From the NCBI RefSeq assembly GCF_030817275.1, contig NZ_JAUSZD010000002.1, forward strand, positions 620,001 to 684,000: DNA of 64,000 nt, given 5' to 3'. This DNA is from Paenibacillus sp. V4I7. GTDB lineage: Bacteria; Bacillota; Bacilli; Paenibacillales; NBRC-103111. A program made the translations under genes and the position numbers. Shown here one piece after another: positions 24,904 to 33,929 of this stretch (position 1 is its first letter; every line of letters starts with the position of its first letter). The notes beneath the pieces were generated by a model. It saw nothing but the letters and a program-made list of their open reading frames with translations, did no database searches and was not told the origin of the DNA.

Positions 24904-25404
24904 ATGACTGAACAACATATGATCCAGTTACTGCAAAAACGCGGTGTAACGGTAGAGCAAATCTCTGAAATTGTGTTCAAGCTGCAGAGGCCCTATAATG
25001 ATCAACTATCGCAAGAAGAGTGTATCGAGAGTGTGCTGGCTGTTCTCGCCAAGCGGGAAGTGCAGTATACGCTGTATACGGGCATTGCTCTTGATGAATT
25101 GGCTGAGAAAAAACTACTGCCCGAACCGTTGCAATCGATTCTTGAAGCGGATGAACCCCTGTTCGGCGTCGATGAAACTCTGGCCCTAGGCATTGTTCAT
25201 GTATATGGTATGATTGGCTTGACTAGCTTTGGCTATTTAGATAAGGAAAAAATGGGTATTATTCGAACATTGAATGATGATCGAAGTTCTGTACATGTTT
25301 TTCTGGATGATTTGATCTGTGGTTTGGCGGCAGCCGCTTCAGCCAGAATCGCTCATCAGAATGAGCATGCGCCTGATTATAGCAGTAAATTACGTCTGGA
25401 CTAG
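24904..25404 (+). CDS. Phosphatidylglycerophosphatase A-like protein
   Basis: A 166-residue cytosolic protein matching the short YutG/PgpA-type family: QLLQKRGVTVEQISEIVFKLQRPY, then SQEECIESVLAVLAKREVQYTLYTGIALDELAE, and LALGIVHVYGMIGLTSFGYLDKEK in the middle. There are no strong membrane helices. Family members are annotated as phosphatidylglycerophosphatase A for historical reasons; the true activity of this soluble group is uncertain. I chose the ATG at 24904, behind TAGGAGGAG, and not the one at 24886 that precedes the motif. It lies 70 bases after dnaE. Confidence 0.8.
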   Translation: MTEQHMIQLLQKRGVTVEQISEIVFKLQRPYNDQLSQEECIESVLAVLAKREVQYTLYTGIALDELAEKKLLPEPLQSILEADEPLFGVDETLALGIVHVYGMIGLTSFGYLDKEKMGIIRTLNDDRSSVHVFLDDLICGLAAAASARIAHQNEHAPDYSSKLRLD

Positions 25405-25578
25405 CTCAAATAGTTCAGACTTCACTTTTTTTCATGAACGTGCTCTGTTGCGGGAAAAAGAGAAATTATGATATCATTATTCCATTGTGTGTGCCTATGC
25501 TTATGTAGGATGTTAATTATCATCGTTGCTAACTTGCCCTAATCCATGTAGTTGCACGTCATAGGAGGTTTTTTTTTC

Positions 25579-25767
25579 ATGTGGACGGTGATATACATAG
25601 CTCCTACCGCGAAGATTGCAGAGCGGATTAAACAGAGGCTGACGGAAGAAGGATTTCTCGTACAAGTTCGGGGTATCTCTTTATCCAAAAATCAGTTCGA
25701 AATCGTCGTACCTGAAGGCGAATTAGAGGAAGTACAGGAAGTGCTTAATTCTATTTTACATAGATAA
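25579..25767 (+). CDS. Small conserved protein upstream of accDA
   Basis: A 62-residue protein (MWTVIYIAPTAKIAERIKQR at the start) with a predicted beta-alpha-beta-beta-alpha pattern, resembling DUF2007-type signal-transducing domains. Similar proteins sit ahead of accD in Paenibacillus and are often misnamed glutamate decarboxylase; nothing in the sequence supports that enzyme. AGGAGG followed by nine T residues and C precedes the ATG at 25579. The nearness to accDA suggests co-transcription, but a role in acetyl-CoA carboxylase is unproven. The 170 bases before it hold no evident gene. Confidence 0.75.
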   Translation: MWTVIYIAPTAKIAERIKQRLTEEGFLVQVRGISLSKNQFEIVVPEGELEEVQEVLNSILHR

Positions 25768-25834
25768 TGAAAAGTAGAAGTAAGTAACGTGGCTTGTCAG
25801 AAGTTCAAGATAATAGCCAAGTAGAGGTGGAAAT

Positions 25835-26701
25835 GTGCTAAAGGATTTATTTCAAAAGCGTAAATATGCAACGATTCCTTCCGAGAAAACAAAACGGGAT
25901 ATTCCCGAAGGTTTAATGAATAAATGCCCGAAATGCGGTACGATCCAAACGAGCAAAGAGCTTGAGAAGAATCTAAAAGTCTGTACAGCTTGTGGCTATC
26001 ATTATCGGTTAAGCGCGCCCGAACGTATCCAATTAACGCTCGATGAAGGTCAGTTTTTGGAATACGACGCTGACATGATCTCCGAGGATCCTTTGGAGTT
26101 CCCTGACTACGTAGATAAATTAGATAAAGCGAAGAGCACAACGAAATTACAAGATGCAATTATGACCGGTGAAGGTACGATTGGTGGCTATCCGGTTATT
26201 GTTGCGGCTATGAGTTTTGACTTCATGGGTGGATCACTAGGCTCCGTTGTTGGGGAAAAAATAACCAGAGCGGTTGAAGCTGCAACTCAAAAGAAAGTTC
26301 CAATTATCATTTACTCCACATCAGGTGGAGCTCGTATGCAAGAAAGCATTCTAAGCTTGATGCAAATGGCGAAGACAAGCGCTGCTTTGTCCAAGCTCGG
26401 CGCGGAAGGCGGATTATTTATTTCTATTATTACAGATCCGACTTTCGGCGGCGTATCTGCGAGTTTTGCTATGCTAGGCGATATTATTATTGCTGAACCG
26501 GCTGCACCATTTGGATTTACAGGCCGTCGTGTTATTGAGCAAACGATTAAACAGAAGCTGCCGGACAATTTCCAGACATCTGAATTCAATCTCGAGCATG
26601 GTCAGCTCGACAAGGTCGTGAGCCGTAAGGATATGCGTCCTACGTTAATCAAGCTGTTAGACATGCACGGAGTGAAGGGGGAGGCGACTTATGGCGGGTG
26701 A
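25835..26701 (+). CDS. accD: Acetyl-CoA carboxylase carboxyltransferase beta subunit
   Basis: A 288-residue protein that, with AccA, transfers the carboxyl group from biotin to acetyl-CoA to make malonyl-CoA for fatty-acid synthesis. The zinc ribbon is visible near residues 30-52 (CPKCG and CTACG). The carboxyltransferase core follows, with [16 protein letters not shown] and [18 protein letters not shown]. It starts with GTG at 25835. The last 11 bases overlap the start of accA, so the subunits are translationally coupled. Confidence 0.96.
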   Translation: MLKDLFQKRKYATIPSEKTKRDIPEGLMNKCPKCGTIQTSKELEKNLKVCTACGYHYRLSAPERIQLTLDEGQFLEYDADMISEDPLEFPDYVDKLDKAKSTTKLQDAIMTGEGTIGGYPVIVAAMSFDFMGGSLGSVVGEKITRAVEAATQKKVPIIIYSTSGGARMQESILSLMQMAKTSAALSKLGAEGGLFISIITDPTFGGVSASFAMLGDIIIAEPAAPFGFTGRRVIEQTIKQKLPDNFQTSEFNLEHGQLDKVVSRKDMRPTLIKLLDMHGVKGEATYGG

Positions 26702-27665
26702 AATGCCGTTTGAACAGCCGCTGGCGGAACTAAAGAAGAAGATTGCGGAACTGCGTACTTTTGGCGCAGAGAAGCAAATTGACTTTTCAGAGGAAATCCG
26801 CCGTTTGGAAGAAAGATATGTTGAACTCGAAGATGAGCTTTATGCGAATATGTCTTCTGCTGAGAAAATGCAGTTGGCTCGCCATCCGCAAAGGCCAACA
26901 ACGATTGATTATATTGGAACCATTTTCACGGATTTCATAGAGTTTCATGGCGATCGCCTTTATGGGGATGACCTTGCGATTGTAGGTGGACTAGCTAAAT
27001 TGAACGGCATTCCGGTTACGGTTGTCGGTCATCAAAAAGGGAAAGATACGAAGGACAATATTGCTCGTAACTTCGGTTGTCCGCATCCGGAAGGGTTCCG
27101 TAAAGCGCTGCGTTTGATGCGTCAAGCGAACAAGTTTAAGCGTCCTATTGTGACGTTTATTGATACCAAGGGGGCATTCCCTGGGAATGCTGCAGAAGAG
27201 CGCGGCCAAGGAGAAGCGATTGCCAGAAATTTACTGGAAATGGCCTCTTTTCGTGTGCCGATCATCTGTATTGTTATTGGGGAAGGCGGCAGTGGTGGCG
27301 CACTCGCGTTAGGTGTAGGTAACAAGGTATTAATGTTGGAGAATGCTATCTATTCGGTTATTAGTCCCGAAGGCGCGGCTTCCATCTTATATAAAGATGC
27401 TTCCAAAGCTTTACACGCGGCAGAAGCCATGAAAATTACTGCGGATCATATCTTGGAGCTTAAAGTGATCGACGGTATTATTCCAGAGCCTAAAGGTGGC
27501 GCTCACCGGGATTTAGCAGCACAAGCAGAATTGATCAAAACAGCTATCTGGGAACAGCTTCAGCATTTGCTAAGTATGAACGAACAGGAGCTGCTCGAGG
27601 ACCGTTACCGCAAATTTAGAGAGATCGGCCGGTTCACATTCACTCAGGAGGGAAACCATGCGTAA
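26691..27665 (+). CDS. accA: Acetyl-CoA carboxylase carboxyltransferase alpha subunit
   Basis: A 324-residue partner of AccD. Family features are [16 protein letters not shown] at the N-terminus, [35 protein letters not shown], and the core [19 protein letters not shown] and [24 protein letters not shown] precedes the ATG inside the end of accD. The gene ends eight bases inside pyk, whose ribosome binding site (CAGGAGGG) lies in the accA coding region. This ties fatty-acid precursor supply to pyruvate kinase expression. Confidence 0.96.
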   Translation: MAGEMPFEQPLAELKKKIAELRTFGAEKQIDFSEEIRRLEERYVELEDELYANMSSAEKMQLARHPQRPTTIDYIGTIFTDFIEFHGDRLYGDDLAIVGGLAKLNGIPVTVVGHQKGKDTKDNIARNFGCPHPEGFRKALRLMRQANKFKRPIVTFIDTKGAFPGNAAEERGQGEAIARNLLEMASFRVPIICIVIGEGGSGGALALGVGNKVLMLENAIYSVISPEGAASILYKDASKALHAAEAMKITADHILELKVIDGIIPEPKGGAHRDLAAQAELIKTAIWEQLQHLLSMNEQELLEDRYRKFREIGRFTFTQEGNHA

Positions 27666-29412
27666 AACGAAAATTGTCTGTACCATTGGACCTGCAAGCG
27701 AATCACAAGAGAATTTGAAAAAACTACTAGAAGCGGGAATGAATGTTGCCCGTCTTAACTTCTCCCACGGAGATTTTGAGGAGCACGGCGCACGTATCCG
27801 CAACCTACGCGCTGCATCCGCTGAGACAGGCAAAGTAGCAGCTATTTTGCTTGATACCAAAGGACCGGAAATTCGTACGGGAAAATTGAAAGAAGAGCCT
27901 ATTGAGCTTGTTCAGGACAAGCACATCATTTTGACAACAGAAGAAATCTTGGGTGATGCAGATCGTATCTCAGTTACATATTCGAATCTGCCGCGGGACG
28001 TTGCTGTTGGATCTACCATTCTAATCGATGATGGTTTGATTGGCCTTTCGGTTGTTGATATTCGTGGAACCGAAATCGAGTGCCGCATTGTTAATGGCGG
28101 AACGATTAAAAGTAAAAAAGGCGTTAACGTACCAGGTGTGAAAATCAGCCTTCCGGGTATCACGGAGAAAGATGCTAATGATATCGTCTTCGGTATCGAG
28201 CAAGGCGTAGATTTCATCGCGGCTTCGTTCGTTCGTAAAGCAAGTGACGTTATGGAAATTCGTGAATTGTTGGAAAGACACAATGCTTCACACATCCAAA
28301 TCATAAGTAAAATCGAAAACCAAGAGGGCGTTGACAACTTAGACGAAATCCTTGAAGTATCCGATGGTCTGATGGTTGCTCGCGGGGATCTTGGGGTTGA
28401 AATTCCAGCTGAAGATGTTCCTGTTGTTCAAAAACAAATGATCAAAAAATGTAACATCGTAGGTAAGCCGGTTATTACAGCAACGATGATGCTCGACTCG
28501 ATGCAGCGTAACCCGCGTCCAACGCGTGCTGAAGCAAGTGACGTAGCCAATGCGGTGTTTGACGGAACGGATGCTGTTATGTTGTCCGGTGAAACCGCTG
28601 CTGGTAAATATCCAGTTGAGTCCGTGCAAACGATGGCTCGTATCGCTGAGCGTGCGGAAGCGGCTTTGGAATATAAAGAAATTTTCCTTCGTCAAGCGCA
28701 AGCGCAGCAAGTTACTGTAACTGAAGCGATTTCTCAAGCGGTAGCTAACTCAGCTTTGGAGTTGGGTGCGAAAGCGATCTTAACAGCTACGGAAAGTGGA
28801 TATACAGCTAGAATGGTATCCAAATACCGTCCGAAATCACCAATCATCGCAGTTACGCCTAGCGAGCAAGTCATTCGCCGCTTATCCCTTGTATGGGGTG
28901 TAATTCCGGTGATGGGCGTGCAAGCAAAAACGACGGACGAGCTGTTCAACCTTGCGGTAGAAAGCAGCATTAAAACGGGGATCGTATCTCTAGGTGATAT
29001 CGTTGTTATTACGGCAGGTGTACCTGTTGGTCGCTCCGGAACAACGAACTTGATCAAGGTTCATCACGTAGGTGAGATGATTGCCAAAGGAACAGGTATC
29101 GGCATGCAAACAGCTACAGGTATCGTTGTAACGGCTCGTACACCAGAAGAAGCGAATGCGAAAATGGTAGACGGTGCAGTACTTGTAACGGTATCGACGG
29201 ACAAAGAATATATGCCAGCTGTACAAAGAGCTTCAGCGTTGATTACCGAAGTGGGCGGAATCACTTCCCATGCGGCAGTAGTCGCTTTAAGCCTTGGAAT
29301 TCCTGTAATTGTAGGCGTTGAGAACGCAGTGGAATTAATCAAAGATGGCACAGAAGTTTCTATCTATCCAGAAGTTGGCGTCATCTACTCTGGTCAAGCG
29401 AGCGTTCTGTAG
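27658..29412 (+). CDS. pyk: Pyruvate kinase with C-terminal PEP-utiliser-like domain
   Basis: A 584-residue enzyme that converts phosphoenolpyruvate and ADP to pyruvate and ATP. Visible are [34 protein letters not shown], the catalytic [17 protein letters not shown] and [10 protein letters not shown], and [23 protein letters not shown]. About 105 extra C-terminal residues carry [20 protein letters not shown], a phosphohistidine-domain-like sequence typical of Bacillus-group pyruvate kinases. It overlaps accA by eight bases; pfkA, which lies between accA and pyk in Bacillus subtilis, is absent here. Confidence 0.97.
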   Translation: MRKTKIVCTIGPASESQENLKKLLEAGMNVARLNFSHGDFEEHGARIRNLRAASAETGKVAAILLDTKGPEIRTGKLKEEPIELVQDKHIILTTEEILGDADRISVTYSNLPRDVAVGSTILIDDGLIGLSVVDIRGTEIECRIVNGGTIKSKKGVNVPGVKISLPGITEKDANDIVFGIEQGVDFIAASFVRKASDVMEIRELLERHNASHIQIISKIENQEGVDNLDEILEVSDGLMVARGDLGVEIPAEDVPVVQKQMIKKCNIVGKPVITATMMLDSMQRNPRPTRAEASDVANAVFDGTDAVMLSGETAAGKYPVESVQTMARIAERAEAALEYKEIFLRQAQAQQVTVTEAISQAVANSALELGAKAILTATESGYTARMVSKYRPKSPIIAVTPSEQVIRRLSLVWGVIPVMGVQAKTTDELFNLAVESSIKTGIVSLGDIVVITAGVPVGRSGTTNLIKVHHVGEMIAKGTGIGMQTATGIVVTARTPEEANAKMVDGAVLVTVSTDKEYMPAVQRASALITEVGGITSHAAVVALSLGIPVIVGVENAVELIKDGTEVSIYPEVGVIYSGQASVL

Positions 29413-29419
29413 GTATAGC

Positions 29420-29457
29420 AAAGAGTGAAGCGATTATTAGGCTTCACTCTTTTTTTA
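29420..29457 (+). terminator. Terminator of the accDA-pyk operon
   Basis: AAAGAGTGAAGC (29420-29431) pairs perfectly with GCTTCACTCTTT (29441-29452), followed by a run of T. Confidence 0.92.
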
Positions 29458-29566
29458 TTTTAATAGCACTTCTAAAACAAAACGAGTACACATTCGGCAT
29501 TACCCATCCCTAGTCCTAGCTGTGTTATAATTGTTCTAAGACTTGTTATTGGAGGAATACATCATC

Positions 29567-30031
29567 ATGACTCAGGAGCGCTGGCATCAGCATCAGTTTC
29601 GTGTGAGATATGAAGAAACGGATCAAATGGGGGTTGCGTACCATGCCAACTATTTGACGTGGTTCGAGATTGGGCGGACCGAGCTTATCAGGGAGCTTGG
29701 TTACCCATACCGGCGAATTGAGGAGAAGGGGCTGTTGCTGCCGCTTGTTGAAGCGGAGATTAAGTTCAAGAAGCCTGCTCGTTATGATGATATGGTTTGC
29801 GTGAACACGCGAGTGATTGACATGAGCAGTGTTCGGCTCCATTTTGCCTATGAAATTCGTAAAGTTTCGGAAGAAATGATGACGCTAACCGTAGATTCGG
29901 CTGCACAACCTACCGGGGAATTACTTGTGACGGGTGCAACTCATCACGTTTGGGTGAATCCTTCTTGGAAGCCAGTACGTATAGAGAAGGAAGCGCCAGA
30001 ATTATGGCAGCTGTTAGCTAAGTATTCATAA
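29567..30031 (+). CDS. YbgC-like hotdog acyl-CoA thioesterase
   Basis: A 154-residue 4-hydroxybenzoyl-CoA thioesterase-type protein. The active-site motif YEETDQMGVAYHANYLTWFEIGRTELIR (Asp in TDxMG, then HxxY) is intact, as is the strand around LLLPLVEAEIKFKKPARYDD. These enzymes hydrolyse short or aromatic acyl-CoA thioesters, often as housekeeping. The ATG at 29567 is preferred, behind TTGGAGG; the open frame extends eight codons upstream. A TATAAT at 29526 may be its -10. fxsA follows after 14 bases. Confidence 0.88.
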   Translation: MTQERWHQHQFRVRYEETDQMGVAYHANYLTWFEIGRTELIRELGYPYRRIEEKGLLLPLVEAEIKFKKPARYDDMVCVNTRVIDMSSVRLHFAYEIRKVSEEMMTLTVDSAAQPTGELLVTGATHHVWVNPSWKPVRIEKEAPELWQLLAKYS

Positions 30032-30045
30032 AAGGGGCTGAGCTT

Positions 30046-30441
30046 ATGTTTCGTATTATTCTTGCCATTTTTATTCTAGTGCCTGCCATAGAAATTACGC
30101 TTCTACTTACTCTTGGGCATTTTGTAGGCGGCTGGACAACATTCGCGCTAATTATTATAAGCGGCTTCCTTGGTGCCTATTTCGCCAAGCGGGAAGGACG
30201 CAAGGTGCTGGAGTATGCCAAGTTTGAGTGGTCTCAGGGCCAACTGCCGGCACAGCATTTGTTAGATGGAATCTGTATTTTCATCGGAGGCATTTTGTTA
30301 ATTACACCGGGATTTATCACGGATATTTTAGGATTTCTACTTGTTTTTCCTTACACGAGACCGATCTTCAAGGTTATGCTGCTTGCACTGATTCAAAAGC
30401 AAATCGGCAGAGGCGGAATCAATATCATAAAGCGTAGATAA
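30046..30441 (+). CDS. fxsA: FxsA family membrane protein
   Basis: A 131-residue protein with four hydrophobic segments and the FxsA motifs LVPAIEITLL, FALIIISGFLGAYFAKREG, LLDGICIFIGGILLITPGFITDILGFLL and PYTRPIFK. In Escherichia coli overexpressed FxsA relieves phage T7 exclusion by plasmid F; its normal job is unknown. It probably shares a transcript with the thioesterase. It converges on ytvI and shares a terminator with it. Confidence 0.9.
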   Translation: MFRIILAIFILVPAIEITLLLTLGHFVGGWTTFALIIISGFLGAYFAKREGRKVLEYAKFEWSQGQLPAQHLLDGICIFIGGILLITPGFITDILGFLLVFPYTRPIFKVMLLALIQKQIGRGGINIIKRR

Positions 30442-30447
30442 AGAAGA

Positions 30448-30491
30448 AAGGCTCGGTCACCCCGCCTATTTGGGAGGAACCGAGCCTTTTT
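30448..30491. terminator. Shared bidirectional terminator for fxsA and ytvI
   Basis: AAGGCTCGGT and ACCGAGCCTT form a 10-bp perfect stem, with a T-run on the plus side and an A-run (T on minus) on the other. The 3' arm lies in the last codons of ytvI. Confidence 0.8.
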
Positions 30492-31602
30492 GTATGTAAG
30501 CCGCCAAATCATGAAAGATTCTTGCGCGATAGAACGCAGCTATCAGAATGAGAGTCACAGGTCCCACAATAAGCCCGAGGAGTCCGAATAGTTTCAATCC
30601 AACGAACATGGCGATTAACGTAGCCAGAGGGTCTAATCCGACTGAGGAGGCGAGCACCTTAGGTTCCATAATCTGTCTGGCAATCACGATGACGCCATAC
30701 AGCACACTGAGGCCGATTCCGAGAAAAAAGTCTCCTTGCGCAAAGAATACATACAAGATCCAGGGCACCATGACCGCACCTGTCCCCAAATAAGGCATCA
30801 GGTCTGCTAAGCCTGTTAATAAGCCGATGGTAATGGCATAGTCAACGCGCAAGACCAACAAGCCAATGATGACCACAAGAGCGGTTAGCGAAACAAGAAT
30901 CAGTTGGGCGCGCATGTAGCCGAACAGTGCTTTTTGCAAATCGGTCCGAATCAATTGGGTAGTCTTCACGATCATGTCGGAGAAGATCCCTTTATACCGT
31001 TTGATAAGCTGATACCAATCTTTACTAATGAAAAAGGTAGCGAGCATAACAATAATGGTGATGGTTGCGATATTCGGCAAAGAAGTTAGAAATCTTTTCA
31101 AAGTATCAAATACATAGCCAATAATGAACTTACTCACGTCGGCAATGGAGCCTGCTGTCGAAGATAAATTGTTGTTGACAGTTTCTTGATATTTCGGGTT
31201 ATTTTCAAAAAAATCATTAATACGTTCAATCCAATCCTGGAAAGCTGTAGAATTAATGAAAACATTGAATTGCTCCACCCAGCGGTTAATCTGAATCTGC
31301 AAGGTATCCGCAAGTGAACCTAATTCTACGACTATATTCGCGACAAGTAAGGTTATGGCTGTAACCATGACACCAAGAAATAACAACATGGATAAGGTCA
31401 CGGCAAGCCAGCGCGGCAATTTTACCTTGAATTGGAAGAAGTTCACAAGGGGATTAAGCATAAGAGCTAGAATCCAGCCGAAAATAAATGGGTAAATCAG
31501 TGGGATTACATAGTAGAAAGCGAGTCCAATTAGAACAATAATTAGTGCCACCCAAATGCCCCTGAAAATCTGGTGAACTAAACGTGGATTCAGGATACCC
31601 AT
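30466..31602 (-). CDS. ytvI: YtvI, sporulation-associated AI-2E transporter-family permease
   Basis: A 378-residue membrane protein of the AI-2E exporter-like superfamily. About eight membrane segments are seen, with a large soluble region after segment 3 (about residues 75-200). The C-terminal family signatures include LPYLGTGAVMVPWILY and GLDPLATLIAMFVGLKLFGLLGLIVGPV. In Bacillus, YtvI is listed as a sporulation membrane protein; what it transports is unknown. The ATG at 31602 is nine bases from AAGGAGAG, so I prefer it to the in-frame TTG at 31626. Confidence 0.88.
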   Translation of the reverse strand: MGILNPRLVHQIFRGIWVALIIVLIGLAFYYVIPLIYPFIFGWILALMLNPLVNFFQFKVKLPRWLAVTLSMLLFLGVMVTAITLLVANIVVELGSLADTLQIQINRWVEQFNVFINSTAFQDWIERINDFFENNPKYQETVNNNLSSTAGSIADVSKFIIGYVFDTLKRFLTSLPNIATITIIVMLATFFISKDWYQLIKRYKGIFSDMIVKTTQLIRTDLQKALFGYMRAQLILVSLTALVVIIGLLVLRVDYAITIGLLTGLADLMPYLGTGAVMVPWILYVFFAQGDFFLGIGLSVLYGVIVIARQIMEPKVLASSVGLDPLATLIAMFVGLKLFGLLGLIVGPVTLILIAAFYRARIFHDLAAYIQKGSVPPK

Positions 31603-31796
31603 GATTTTTTTCTCTCCTTGTTTCAAGTCTTTTCATTGTAACATGATCATGGATAAATACGGAAATAACATCACCTTTACAAAATCTTCATATATTAAAA
31701 CAGGGGATTCTGCATTGTCGGTGTAGAGCACGCATAGTACAATGAAGATATAAATGGCACAGATAGAAAACATATGAAAATATAAGTGGAGGCTTT

Positions 31797-33929
31797 ATGA
31801 GTATTGCGCGCGAACCTGATTTGAAGGAAGTTAAAGAGCTCAAAGAAGTCAAGGAAGTCAAAGAGATTTCGACCAAGTACTTAAATCGGGATTTAAGCTG
31901 GATCGAGTTCAATTGGCGTGTTCTGGAGGAAGCACAGGATGCGAGCACTCCACTGCTTGAGCGTGTGAAATTTCTGGCAATCGTATCCAGTAATCTTGAT
32001 GAGTTCATGAGTGTTCGTGTCGCAGGACTGAAGGATCAAATCAAGGCTGGGTATACCAAGAAAGACTTTACAGGCTACACCCCTGCCGGCCTTATTAAAC
32101 GAATTATGAAGCGTACTGCCAAAATGGTAACAGAACAGTACAAAACGTATCGTGAAGTAACGAGACTGTTAACCAAAGAAGGCATTGTGTTTACGGAATT
32201 TGAAGATTTGAATACGACACAGAAAAAAGCCATGGATGCTTACTATCATGATATTATTTTTCCAGTATTAACGCCGATGGCTGTGGATCAAAGTCGTCCA
32301 TTTCCACTTGTACATAATCAATCTGTCTATTTAGCCGTCTTGCTTGTGCGAGAAGGGGATGATCCGGATGATGAGCCTTATTTTGCCATCGTTCAAGTAC
32401 CGAGCAATTTATCCCGTTATATTCCCGTGCCAACACGGCCAAATAGCAAAAAAACAGAATTTATTCTTATTGAAGAATTGATCGAGCATCATATAGAATC
32501 GCTTTTCAGTGGATACATTCCGATTTCCGTTCATGGGTTCAGGGTGACCCGAAACGCCGATTTAACGCTGAATGAAGAAGGGGCGGAAGATCTGCTTGAG
32601 GAGATCGAGAAGGAGCTTAGGCGCAGACGCTGGGGCTCTCCTGTTCGACTTGAAGTACAAGAGGGCATTCATCCTTATGCACTAGCACAGCTTCAGGAAG
32701 AGTTCGAGATTGAAGAACAAATTTTTGAAATTGACGGTCCGCTGGACATCACCTACTTCATGAAGCTGGCCGGTACGTTGAATGGCTATGAAAATCTTCG
32801 CTATCCGCGTATTACAGCCAAATACCCCATGGAATTTGAGGATACGACTGACTTCTTCGAGGTTCTAAAGCAAAAGGATGTATTGGTACATCATCCCTAT
32901 GAAACGTTCGACGCAGTAACGGACTTCATCATCCATGCAGCCTACGATCCGAAAGTGCTCGCGATCAAAATGACATTGTATAGAGCGAGTGGAAACTCGC
33001 CGATTATTCAAGCGTTAGCCCGAGCCGCGGAGTCCGGGAAGCAGGTTACGGTAGTTGTCGAGCTGAAAGCCAGATTCGACGAAGAGCGGAATATTGCATG
33101 GGCAAGAATGCTTGAAAAGTCAGGCTGTCATGTGGTTTATGGACTTGTTGGGCTCAAAACGCATGCCAAGATCACACTCGTCGTTAGACAAGAAGAGCAG
33201 ACTCTCCGCCGATATGTCCATGTGGGAACGGGTAATTATAACGACAGCACAGCCCGTCTTTACACAGACGTAGGGCTATTCACTTCAAATAGTGTGATTG
33301 GAGAGGATGCCTCCGCGCTTTTCAATGAAATTACTGGCTACTCTGCGCCTCATGATTGGCAGTCATTCGCAGTGGCTCCTACGGATTTGAAGGATAAGCT
33401 CTTCGAGCTTATCGAACGTGAAGCTGAGCACGCTAGAGCGGGCAGACCAGCCCGAATTATTGCAAAAATGAACTCATTATCCAATCAAGAGATGGTAGAT
33501 GCCTTGTATGCGGCGTCGCAAGCAGGTGTGAAGATTGAATTAATTATTCGCGGCGTATGCTGCTTACGTCCAGGGGTGCCTGGGATTAGCGAGAATATTA
33601 CGGTTCGGAGTATTGTAGATCGTTTCTTGGAGCATTCCCGCATTTATTATTTCGAAAATGGCGGATTAGTTGATGTTTATTTATCCTCAGCCGACTGGAT
33701 GACACGTAATTTGACACGTCGTATTGAGTTGATGTGCCCGGTTCTTGATCCGGAAATGAAGAAAGTGATGATTCAAATTCTGAATGTCACCCTGCATGAT
33801 AACGTCAAAGCTAGAGAGCTGATGCCTAACGGGATGTATAGTCGCATAAAAAATGAACTGACCCCTTATCGGAGCCAGTTCGAGGCGATGAAAATTACTT
33901 CTTGGAAAAAACTCCGGCTTGGGTCTTAA
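31797..33929 (+). CDS. ppk: Polyphosphate kinase 1
   Basis: A 710-residue enzyme that polymerises the gamma phosphate of ATP into polyphosphate. After a repetitive N-terminal stretch (KEVKELKEVKEVKE, residues 11-24) come the conserved YLNRDLSWIEFNWRVLEEA, SNLDEFMSVRVAGL, and the phospholipase-D-like catalytic parts with the two active histidines in GLVGLKTHAKITLVVR and FLEHSRIYYF. TGGAGG precedes the ATG. The last 35 bases overlap the 3' end of the opposite-strand ppx, so genes for making and degrading polyphosphate are convergent and physically interlocked. Confidence 0.96.
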   Translation: MSIAREPDLKEVKELKEVKEVKEISTKYLNRDLSWIEFNWRVLEEAQDASTPLLERVKFLAIVSSNLDEFMSVRVAGLKDQIKAGYTKKDFTGYTPAGLIKRIMKRTAKMVTEQYKTYREVTRLLTKEGIVFTEFEDLNTTQKKAMDAYYHDIIFPVLTPMAVDQSRPFPLVHNQSVYLAVLLVREGDDPDDEPYFAIVQVPSNLSRYIPVPTRPNSKKTEFILIEELIEHHIESLFSGYIPISVHGFRVTRNADLTLNEEGAEDLLEEIEKELRRRRWGSPVRLEVQEGIHPYALAQLQEEFEIEEQIFEIDGPLDITYFMKLAGTLNGYENLRYPRITAKYPMEFEDTTDFFEVLKQKDVLVHHPYETFDAVTDFIIHAAYDPKVLAIKMTLYRASGNSPIIQALARAAESGKQVTVVVELKARFDEERNIAWARMLEKSGCHVVYGLVGLKTHAKITLVVRQEEQTLRRYVHVGTGNYNDSTARLYTDVGLFTSNSVIGEDASALFNEITGYSAPHDWQSFAVAPTDLKDKLFELIEREAEHARAGRPARIIAKMNSLSNQEMVDALYAASQAGVKIELIIRGVCCLRPGVPGISENITVRSIVDRFLEHSRIYYFENGGLVDVYLSSADWMTRNLTRRIELMCPVLDPEMKKVMIQILNVTLHDNVKARELMPNGMYSRIKNELTPYRSQFEAMKITSWKKLRLGS

